From Armatimonadota bacterium (GTDB lineage Bacteria; Armatimonadota; Fimbriimonadia; Fimbriimonadales; Fimbriimonadaceae), in NCBI GenBank assembly GCA_003516955.1, contig DPBN01000169.1, forward strand, positions 1-5,956: a stretch of 5,956 nucleotides of DNA, read 5' to 3'. Numbering within the stretch: the stretch's first letter is position 1; each line of letters opens with the position of its first letter. The translations under genes and the position numbers were made by a program. Below are positions 1 to 5,348 of the stretch, in pieces. The notes beneath the pieces were generated by a model, which was not told the origin of the DNA, made no database searches, and saw only the letters and a program-made list of their open reading frames with translations.

Positions 1-1
1 G

Positions 2-2182
2 GAGCCGTCGGGCTTTCCGCCGGGCGGCCCACGCGACGGATCCCTGCCTCAGGCCGCGCCGACCGCCCTCAAGGCGTTCCGGGTGCTGCGCGCCGGCAAC
101 GTGTCCAAGTCCGGCGACAGGGTCCGCCTGACCGGCGGAGCGGCGGTCGCCTACGAGGGCTACGAGGCCTACGCCGAGCAGATCGAGGGCGACCTCAAGA
201 CCAAGGTGTTCGACCTCACGGGGTCGGCGAAGCTGGTCGGGGCGGACGGCATCGTGAGGGCGGACACCCTCCGAGTGGACTTCGAGCGCAAGCGGTTCTG
301 GGCGATGGGCTCCTCGTCGCAGCTGGCGCCCGCGCTGCTCAAGGGGCGTGTGCTGGCCGACGTCTACGTGGAGGGCGAGTCGACGGCGGGCACCGAGGGC
401 CACGTTCACACGGAGGCCGGGACGCTGACCACCTGCAACCTGGAGCACCCGCACTTCGACCTCGCGGCGAGCAAGATCGACGTGTACCCCGGGCGCAGGG
501 CCATCCTTCGGCGCGTCGACCTGAAGGTCTTCGACCGGACCCTTCTGCGGGTGCCATACGTCAGTCTCCCGCTCCGCGAGGACGCCGACCGGTACCTGCC
601 CGACGTCGGTCAGAGCAGCGACGAGGGGTACTACGTGAAGACCAAGATCGGTGTGGGCCTCGCCCGCAACGACTCGTTCGACGCCAGGGTGGACTACTAC
701 TCGAAGCTAGGGCCTGGGCTGGGCGCGGACTACGACTACAAAACGGCCGCGACGGACGGACGCCTCCGCATCTACAGCCTGTTGGGGGATACCCAGACGC
801 TGGAGGCCACGAGCCGCCACCGCCAGAAGTTTCGGTTCGGCGAGCTGCAGCTGGACAACTCGCTGCAGAGCCGCAACTACCTGGACGCGCCGAACACGAC
901 GACGATGCTGAACCGGGCGTCGCTGAACTTCGCCCGCCGCGACGGAACCTCCCGCCTCAGCCTGAACCGAACCAGCACCGAGCAGGGGTCCTTCGAGTAC
1001 ACCCAGCAGACGGTCCAGTTGTCCGACTCCCGACGCTTCGGCCGGCGCGCCAACCAGAACCTGGACCTCGCATGGGTGACCAGCCGGAGCGTGGCCTCCA
1101 GCCGGATCGTGGAGCGGGAGCGGATCGACGTCCGCTACCGGTACCGGGAGGAGACGCGCCCCGCCACCGCCGAGTTCGAGTACACCCGCAGCATCCCCGT
1201 CGGAGCCAACGCCAACTTCTTCAACTCCACCGATCGCACCCCCGCCCTGACGCTGCGAAGCGACACCGGGCGCCTGTTCGGCTCCGGCTTGGGCGCCAGG
1301 CTTCCGGCGAACCTGCAGCTCTCGCTCGGCGAGTTCCGCGACCCGGTCACCAAGGGCACGCTTCAGCGGGGAAGCTTCGAGATGGACACGAGCCGCACGT
1401 CCCGTCTCTCCAAGGGCCTGTCGCTGTCCACGGACGGGCGCTTCGTGCAGGGGATGTACTCGGACGACACGGCCCAGTACGCCACGGGCCTGGGGGCCAA
1501 CCTGCGGTGGGAGTACGGCGCCAGATCGGCGGTCAACGTGCGCTACGCGTTCCTCGACTGGCACGGCTATTCGCCCCTGCAGTTCGACCGGCTCTCCCGG
1601 ACGAACTTCGCGTCGCTCGACTGGAGCGCGCACCCTCTGAACACGTGGACCCTGGGAATCCAGACGGGCTATGACTTCGGGAGGGCGGACGAGATCGGAG
1701 ACGTGTCCCGCTGGCAGACGGTCGGCCTGCGTTCGGAGTGGCGGCCGAAGAGCTGGTTCCAGTTCCGGACGCTTGCGAACTACGACACCACGCGCGAGTC
1801 GCTGGGCACCGTCCGCTTCGATGCGCTGTACAAGCCCGGCGCCACCACCGTGTCGCTGGGAGCCCGGTACGACGGAATCCGCAAGGAGTGGGGCTCGGCG
1901 AACCTGTTCGTCGACGGCCTGAAGTACGGCCGGCTCAAGTTCAGCACGGTGCTGGCCTACAACGGCTATCTGAAGCAGTTCGAGGCCACGCACTATTCCT
2001 TCACCTACGATCTGCACTGCGCCGAGGCGATCCTCCAGGTGCTGGACAACAACGTGGGCTTTCGCTCCGGGCGGCAGATCTACTTCTTCCTGCGCCTCAA
2101 GGCGTTCCCGTTCGACACCCCGTTCGGCACGGGCACCCGCGGCCAGGCGATCGGCACGGGCGCTGGCGGATACAGCTTCTGA
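2..2182 (+). CDS. lptD: LptD/OstA-like outer-membrane LPS-assembly protein, 5' partial
   Basis: LptD inserts lipopolysaccharide into the outer leaflet of the outer membrane, as a beta-barrel with a periplasmic OstA-type domain. The frame is open from the window edge, so the true start is upstream; the GTG at 83 is probably internal (residues below count from it). After a Pro/Gly-rich stretch, residues about 1-110 form repeated beta-strands of the OstA/LptA kind (AGNVSKSGDRVRLTGGAAV). The segment GTLTTC at 113-118 followed by LLRVPYVSLPL resembles E. coli LptD around Cys173 (SFTSC, then FYSPYLQLP), as recalled. A long Tyr/Arg/Asp-rich stretch of alternating beta-strands follows. Near the C-terminus DLHCAEA (Cys646) lies 53 residues from the end, close to the E. 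coli Cys724/725 spacing. The last residue is Phe, common in outer-membrane proteins. The 726 visible residues fit the family length (about 780 in E. coli). The alternative is another OstA-domain barrel protein in a lineage without classical LPS. Identity is by motif recall, not alignment. Confidence 0.82.
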   Translation, partial: EPSGFPPGGPRDGSLPQAAPTALKAFRVLRAGNVSKSGDRVRLTGGAAVAYEGYEAYAEQIEGDLKTKVFDLTGSAKLVGADGIVRADTLRVDFERKRFWAMGSSSQLAPALLKGRVLADVYVEGESTAGTEGHVHTEAGTLTTCNLEHPHFDLAASKIDVYPGRRAILRRVDLKVFDRTLLRVPYVSLPLREDADRYLPDVGQSSDEGYYVKTKIGVGLARNDSFDARVDYYSKLGPGLGADYDYKTAATDGRLRIYSLLGDTQTLEATSRHRQKFRFGELQLDNSLQSRNYLDAPNTTTMLNRASLNFARRDGTSRLSLNRTSTEQGSFEYTQQTVQLSDSRRFGRRANQNLDLAWVTSRSVASSRIVERERIDVRYRYREETRPATAEFEYTRSIPVGANANFFNSTDRTPALTLRSDTGRLFGSGLGARLPANLQLSLGEFRDPVTKGTLQRGSFEMDTSRTSRLSKGLSLSTDGRFVQGMYSDDTAQYATGLGANLRWEYGARSAVNVRYAFLDWHGYSPLQFDRLSRTNFASLDWSAHPLNTWTLGIQTGYDFGRADEIGDVSRWQTVGLRSEWRPKSWFQFRTLANYDTTRESLGTVRFDALYKPGATTVSLGARYDGIRKEWGSANLFVDGLKYGRLKFSTVLAYNGYLKQFEATHYSFTYDLHCAEAILQVLDNNVGFRSGRQIYFFLRLKAFPFDTPFGTGTRGQAIGTGAGGYSF

Positions 2183-2190
2183 CGCCCGTG

Positions 2191-2249
2191 CATCCCCAAC
2201 AGAGGGGGGCCGGGGGCTCCGTTGCCGCCCGGCCCTCGAGTGGGGGATG
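2191..2249. terminator. Nested GC-rich inverted repeat between convergent genes (possible bidirectional terminator)
   Basis: CATCCCC at 2191-2197 is complementary to GGGGATG at 2243-2249. Inside it, GGGCCGGG at 2207-2214 pairs perfectly with CCCGGCCC at 2228-2235 around a 13-base loop. The structure starts 8 bases after the lptD-like stop and ends 21 bases before the stop of the convergent PEP-CTERM gene, which is where a shared terminator is expected. Neither side has a T-tract, so it is not a standard intrinsic terminator. The function is inferred from position and folding only. Confidence 0.4.
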
Positions 2250-2270
2250 GGGTGGAGGTTGGAATCCGTC

Positions 2271-2885
2271 TCAGCGGCGGCGCCGGCGGCGCAGCGCGGC
2301 GGCCAGACCGCTGGCGAAGAAGCCGACGGTCACCGGCTCGGGAACCGGCACACCGGTCGTCTGGTAGGTCGGGGTCACCAGGGTCTGGGTGTTGCCGCTC
2401 TTGGGCGTGTACACCGCGTACCAGGCGGAGCCGGTCGCGGAGTAGCCGTTCGCGGCCGCCTTGGCGGCGTTCACCGACGCGCTGTTGCCCCCGCTCGGCT
2501 GGTACAGGCTGATGTCGTCGCCGACCATCTGCCAGAGCTCCAGCTGGCGAGCGGCCTCGTTCTGGTTGGCCGAGCCGAGTCCGAAGGCGTGCTGCAGCAC
2601 GGCGCCCATCGGGCCGTAGGCGAGGGTCACGTCGTAGTCGATGCTGGCCGGCAGGGGGAGGACCTTGTCCGGAGAGATGCAGAAGAACACGTTCGGCGTG
2701 GACTGCCCCTGCACCGTGCCAAGGATCTGGCCTGCGAAGGTGCTGCTGCTTCCGTGTTGGACGAACAGGCCGCTGCCGAGCGCCCCGCCGGGGTTTTGGG
2801 TGAAGCCGCCGAAGTTCACGATCACCGCCTGGGAGGCGGTCGCGGCGGCGATGGCGAGGGCGGCGAATAGGGTCTTCAGGCTCAT
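2271..2885 (-). CDS. Secreted PEP-CTERM sorting-domain protein, possible thioester-like domain
   Basis: This is a 204-residue secreted protein. Residues 1-20 are a signal peptide (Lys4, Ala/Leu-rich core, ASQA cleavage site). Residues 181-204 are a PEP-CTERM tail: VPEP, a short hydrophobic segment (185-198) and six arginines at the very end. PEP-CTERM tails are normally recognised and cut by an exosortase, giving envelope-attached or released surface proteins, often tied to exopolysaccharide; no exosortase is in the window. The body (21-180) is rich in Gly, Ser, Asn and Gln. It has a single cysteine, Cys69 in VFFCIS, and RQLELW at 113-118 (Gln114, Trp118), reminiscent of the Cys and QxxxW pair of thioester domains. 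ATG at 2885 is chosen because it directly precedes the signal peptide and has a strong AGGAG; in-frame upstream extension lacks signal-peptide character. The gene follows argJ on the same strand after 119 bases, with no clear promoter or terminator seen there, so read-through from argCJ is possible. The exact function is unknown. Confidence 0.87.
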   Translation of the reverse strand: MSLKTLFAALAIAAATASQAVIVNFGGFTQNPGGALGSGLFVQHGSSSTFAGQILGTVQGQSTPNVFFCISPDKVLPLPASIDYDVTLAYGPMGAVLQHAFGLGSANQNEAARQLELWQMVGDDISLYQPSGGNSASVNAAKAAANGYSATGSAWYAVYTPKSGNTQTLVTPTYQTTGVPVPEPVTVGFFASGLAAALRRRRRR

Positions 2886-2892
2886 GTTCTCT

Positions 2893-2897
2893 CTCCT
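2893..2897 (-). promoter_or_regulatory. Ribosome binding site of the PEP-CTERM gene starting at 2885
   Basis: On the minus strand AGGAG lies 7 bases before ATG at 2885, within a nearly pure purine run (GAAGAGGAGAGAGAA). This decides the start: it excludes the longer in-frame extension and puts the signal peptide at the N-terminus. Confidence 0.8.
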
Positions 2898-3004
2898 CTT
2901 CTCGTTGATCGCCTGCTTTCTGGCGGGCGCTCGCAGAGAAGAGGCTGCAGATGGCGTGCCGAACGACGCGCCCTCTGCAAAGCCGGAACTTTTCCCAGGG
3001 CCAC

Positions 3005-4147
3005 TCAGGTGTGGTACTCGGCGTTGATCCGCACGTAGCCGTAGCCCAGGTCGCACGTGTAGACCGTGGCGCTCGGCCCCGGACCCAGGTAGAGCAGGAT
3101 CCGCACGACGTCCGATTTGAGCGCGGTGCTGACGCGCTTGGCGTCGAACGGCGCGGGCGATCCGCCCTCGAAGAGAACGTGCTCCTCACCCCCGGCCTCG
3201 ACGGTCAGCCTGGCCTCGGTGGGATCGAACGGCACTCCGGCCCTGCCCGCCGCCGCCAGGATGCGGCCCCAGTTCGGGTCGCAACCGAACATCGCGGTCT
3301 TTACCAGCGGGGAGTCCGCGATGGTCCTTGCGACGCGCTTGGGGTCCTCGGTGCCGGTCACGACCACCTCGATCAGCTTGGTGGCTCCCTCTCCGTCCCG
3401 TGCGATCTGCCGGGCGAGGGACACGCACACCTCGTTCAGGGCGTTCCGCAGCTCCGGCTCGGTGGGCCGGTACCCGCTCGCCCCGTTCGCCAGCACGACG
3501 ACCATGTCGTTGGTGGAGGTGTCGCTGTCGACCGTCAGCGAGTTGAAGGACCTTTCCGCTGCCTCGGCGAGCAGGCCCTGGAGGGTCGGCGCGTCCACCT
3601 CGGCGTCGGTGCACAGGAAGGCCAGCATGGTGGCCATGTTCGGAGCGATCATGCCGGAGCCCTTGGCCACGCCATAGAGGCGAGCTTGGCCGGCGGTCGC
3701 GGAGGCCTCCTTCTCCACCAGGTCGGTGGTGAGGATCGCTTCGAGGAACGGCTTGGGACTGGGGCCGAGGGACGCCGCCGCCTGGGCGATGCCGCTCTCG
3801 ACCTTGGCCATGTCCAGCAGCCTGCCGATGACGCCGGTCGAGGCCACGCCAACATCCTCCGGCTGCAGACCCAGCGCCTCTGCCGCGAGCTGCGCCATCC
3901 GACGGGTGTCGCGGACGCCCTGGGGTCCCGTCATGCAGTTGGCGTTGCCGCTGTTCACGACCATCGCCCGCAAGGACCCGCCGGCGATCCGCTCCCGCAT
4001 GTAGTCCACGCAACTGGCGTGCACCAAGTTCTGCGTGGTGAGCCCGGCCAAGGCGGCCTCGCGGTCGCTGACCAGCAGGCCGATGTCGTTGCGCTTGTTC
4101 TTCAGGCCGCACCGCGCGCCCGCGAACTGGAATCCGAGAGGAATCAC
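3005..4147 (-). CDS. argJ: Glutamate N-acetyltransferase / ornithine acetyltransferase ArgJ
   Basis: ArgJ transfers the acetyl group from N-acetylornithine to glutamate, giving ornithine and N-acetylglutamate (cyclic arginine pathway, cytoplasm). Some members also use acetyl-CoA; which type this is cannot be told from sequence. The 380-residue product is near the usual 390-410. The hallmark KGSGMIAPNMATMLAF lies at 162-177: the precursor cuts itself between Ala172 and Thr173, so Thr173 becomes the N-terminal nucleophile of the beta chain (alpha 1-172, beta 173-380). STGVIG at 103-108 matches the oxyanion-hole region (Thr104, Gly105). DGEGATKLIEV at 251-261 and the C-terminal INAEYHT are also family signatures. 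The start is taken as GTG 4147, overlapping the argC stop (GTGA), with GGGGTG 5 bases upstream. GTG 4153 would add two residues (Val-Ala). The frame stays open far upstream inside argC, but that extension is not ArgJ-like. The gene is intact, with no missing key residue noticed. Confidence 0.97.
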   Translation of the reverse strand: MIPLGFQFAGARCGLKNKRNDIGLLVSDREAALAGLTTQNLVHASCVDYMRERIAGGSLRAMVVNSGNANCMTGPQGVRDTRRMAQLAAEALGLQPEDVGVASTGVIGRLLDMAKVESGIAQAAASLGPSPKPFLEAILTTDLVEKEASATAGQARLYGVAKGSGMIAPNMATMLAFLCTDAEVDAPTLQGLLAEAAERSFNSLTVDSDTSTNDMVVVLANGASGYRPTEPELRNALNEVCVSLARQIARDGEGATKLIEVVVTGTEDPKRVARTIADSPLVKTAMFGCDPNWGRILAAAGRAGVPFDPTEARLTVEAGGEEHVLFEGGSPAPFDAKRVSTALKSDVVRILLYLGPGPSATVYTCDLGYGYVRINAEYHT

Positions 4148-4158
4148 GGCCACACCCC
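4144..4158 (-). promoter_or_regulatory. argC-argJ stop/start overlap with internal ribosome binding site
   Basis: On the minus strand the argC stop TGA (4146-4144) shares bases with the argJ start GTG (4147-4145), forming GTGA. A GGGGTG element at 4158-4153, inside the last argC codons, sits 5 bases before the start. This layout is typical of translational coupling, in which ribosomes ending argC restart on argJ. Coupling itself is an inference. Confidence 0.6.
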
Positions 4159-5169
4159 GTTGCGAGGAAGCCCGGCGTCCTCGGGCAGGCCGAGCATCAG
4201 GTTCATGTTCTGGATCGCCTGCCCCGCGGCCCCCTTGACCAGGTTGTCGATGACCGAGACGAGCGTCGCGAAACCGGTGCGCGGGTCGAAGTCCGCGGCC
4301 AGCACGCAGCGGTTGGAACCCAGGACCTGCTTGGTGCTCGGCCACCCCTCGGTCTGAATGGCGACGAACGGCCGGCCCGCGTAGGCTCGGCGCCAGGCCT
4401 CGAGGATCGCCGCGCGGTCCACCCCGTCCTCGACGGGCACGTGGACGGTGGTGTGGATGCCGCGAGCGAACGGCAACAGGTGCGGGGTGAAGCGCACGTG
4501 GCGTCCCGCCGCCATCTCGATCTCGGGCGTGTGCCGGTGGCCGACGACCCCGTAGGCCCGGAAGCCGCCGCTGAGCTCCGCGCACAGATAGTCGCAATCC
4601 GTCTTGGACCGTCCCGCTCCCGAGACGCCGGACTTGCTGTCCACGACGGGCGTGCCGGCGATCATTCCCGCCTTGGCCAGCGGAGCCAGCGCCAAGGCCG
4701 CCGAGGTCGGATAGCAGCCGGGGTTGGCGAGGATCCGCGCGGAGGCGATCTGCCGCGGGTCGGCCAGCTCGGTGAGGCCGTAGACCGCCTCCTCGAGAAG
4801 ATCCGGGCAGGCGTGCTCCATGCCGTACCAGGTCTGGAAGGCCTCGGCCGGCTTGAGCCGGAAGTCCGCCCCGAGGTCGATCACGCGGGTCCTTCCCACC
4901 AGCAGCGGCGCGGCCTTCATGCCGAAGCCGGCGCTCTGGCAAAGGAACACGACGTCCGTGTCCACGCTCGCCGGGTCGAAGCTCTCCAGCACGAGATCCG
5001 TGTCGAGCCACGGGCACTCCTGGGCCAGCCGGGCGCCGGCCCGTCTCTCCGAGGTGGCGCGGACCACGGCCACGTCCGGGTGGCTCGCGAGCAACCGCAC
5101 GATCTCGGCCCCGGAGTAGCCCGTTGCCCCGACCACCGTGGCGGTGAACCGACGGGAGCGATCTGCCAT
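4144..5169 (-). CDS. argC: N-acetyl-gamma-glutamyl-phosphate reductase ArgC
   Basis: ArgC reduces N-acetyl-gamma-glutamyl phosphate to N-acetylglutamate semialdehyde with NADPH, the third step of arginine/ornithine synthesis, in the cytoplasm. The 341-residue product matches the longer (type 1, about 345 residue) family form. The N-terminal Rossmann nucleotide-binding loop GATGYSG is at 14-20. The catalytic cysteine is Cys152 in ANPGCYPT. KSGVSGAGR (179-187) and HRHTPEIE (211-218, carrying the catalytic His, probably His213, and an acidic partner) are family signatures, as is the C-terminal segment NLVKGAAGQAIQNMNLMLGL (309-328). ATG at 5169 is chosen because it places the Rossmann loop at the usual distance from the N-terminus. 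Its ribosome binding site is poor: GGCGGGG lies too far upstream. A longer in-frame extension to 5334 is Arg/Gly-rich and unlike ArgC. It is the first gene of an argC-argJ operon read leftward, divergent from the PEP-CTERM gene at 5349. No recognisable ArgR box was found upstream. Confidence 0.97.
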   Translation of the reverse strand: MADRSRRFTATVVGATGYSGAEIVRLLASHPDVAVVRATSERRAGARLAQECPWLDTDLVLESFDPASVDTDVVFLCQSAGFGMKAAPLLVGRTRVIDLGADFRLKPAEAFQTWYGMEHACPDLLEEAVYGLTELADPRQIASARILANPGCYPTSAALALAPLAKAGMIAGTPVVDSKSGVSGAGRSKTDCDYLCAELSGGFRAYGVVGHRHTPEIEMAAGRHVRFTPHLLPFARGIHTTVHVPVEDGVDRAAILEAWRRAYAGRPFVAIQTEGWPSTKQVLGSNRCVLAADFDPRTGFATLVSVIDNLVKGAAGQAIQNMNLMLGLPEDAGLPRNGVWP

Positions 5170-5195
5170 GCCGAGTAGGGTACCCCGCCTGCCGG

Positions 5196-5215
5196 AGCCC
5201 GTCCCCGAGCGGGCT
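5196..5215 (-). other. Small hairpin in the argC leader
   Basis: AGCCCG at 5196-5201 and CGGGCT at 5210-5215 form a perfect 6-bp stem with an 8-base loop, 26 bases upstream of the argC ATG. In this GC-rich sequence such a stem could arise by chance, and no T-run follows. A role in argC expression is only a possibility. Confidence 0.25.
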
Positions 5216-5306
5216 GTTCGACGAGATCCCCAGGTATTTCTAACAGGTTCTGTGCCTACAGGACCCGCTCTGCGAAAAAAGCCCTCGGGTTGGTCGCGAG
5301 CCGTTG

Positions 5307-5312
5307 TACAAT
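5307..5312 (+). promoter_or_regulatory. Candidate -10 element for the PEP-CTERM gene at 5349
   Basis: TACAAT differs from the TATAAT consensus at one base. It lies 36 bases before the start codon, in a locally AT-richer spot of a GC-rich gap. Transcription would start near 5319. No good -35 hexamer is present at 16-18 bases spacing, so the promoter may depend on an activator or an alternative sigma factor. Confidence 0.45.
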
Positions 5313-5338
5313 GCAATCGGGCCCGATGGGGCAATCGG
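5313..5338 (+). repeat. Palindrome plus repeated octamer in the promoter/5' leader (candidate operator)
   Basis: ATCGGGCCCGAT at 5316-5327 is a perfect 12-bp palindrome. The octamer GCAATCGG occurs at 5313-5320 and again at 5331-5338, giving three ATCGG half-sites with the middle one inverted. The first copy directly follows the -10-like hexamer and the last covers the first two bases of the ribosome binding site. Repressor operators often overlap the transcription start like this. An RNA alternative is that CCGAT (5323-5327) pairs with ATCGG (5334-5338) and masks part of the ribosome binding site. Both are inferences. Confidence 0.4.
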
Positions 5339-5343
5339 AGGAG
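5337..5343 (+). promoter_or_regulatory. Ribosome binding site of the PEP-CTERM gene at 5349
   Basis: GGAGGAG lies 5 bases before ATG 5349. This near-perfect match to the anti-Shine-Dalgarno sequence fixes the start of a gene that has no stop codon within the window. Confidence 0.85.
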
Positions 5344-5348
5344 TAGTT

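Larger units (their letters stand above)
5170..5348. other. Divergent intergenic region between argC and a PEP-CTERM gene
   Basis: This 179-base gap must hold the promoters of both argC (leftward) and the PEP-CTERM gene (rightward). The rightward side has a good -10-like hexamer, a palindrome and a strong ribosome binding site, listed separately. On the argC side I see only a locally AT-richer patch (about 5234-5244), a GGGTACCC palindrome at 5178-5185 and a small hairpin. I could not assign a convincing argC promoter. An A6 tract (5275-5280) sits about 40 bases upstream of the expected rightward start, where an UP-like element could lie. Confidence 0.55.

Noticed and set aside
83..85. GTG at 83 as the true start of the LptD-like gene
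   Set aside because: The frame is open back to the window edge, no signal peptide follows the GTG, and it falls inside the OstA-like region, so the real start is most likely upstream of the window.
707..2017. Long open frame (about 436 codons) on the minus strand opposite the LptD-like gene
   Set aside because: Its translation is Arg/Ala/Val/Gly-rich with no recognisable motif, and it lies wholly antisense to a frame with clear OstA/LptD features. Long antisense open frames are expected at this GC content.
2886..3056. Longer start for the PEP-CTERM protein, overlapping the 3' end of argJ
   Set aside because: The extra residues would bury the signal peptide internally; the ATG at 2885 has a strong AGGAG at the right distance.
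2951..4357. Long open frame (about 468 codons) on the plus strand opposite argJ
   Set aside because: Low-complexity Gly/Arg/His-rich translation, antisense to a complete argJ with all family motifs; a GC-driven shadow frame.
4148..5017. N-terminal extension of ArgJ far into argC (an apparent 670-residue fusion)
   Set aside because: The extension is the wrong frame of argC and has no ArgJ or other domain character; the GTGA overlap gives a normal-length ArgJ.
4441..5178. Open frame (about 245 codons) on the plus strand opposite argC
   Set aside because: Antisense to an intact argC; no motif and biased composition.
5275..5290. T6 run on the minus strand after a GC-rich stretch, as an intrinsic terminator
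   Set aside because: The preceding sequence forms only a 4-bp stem (CTCG/CGAG), and no leftward gene ends there; the A-tract is better explained as AT-rich promoter-upstream DNA.
5170..5348. ArgR-type operator (ARG box) upstream of argC
   Set aside because: No AT-rich TGAAT...ATTCA-like palindrome was found on either strand; the palindromes present are GC-rich and unrelated.
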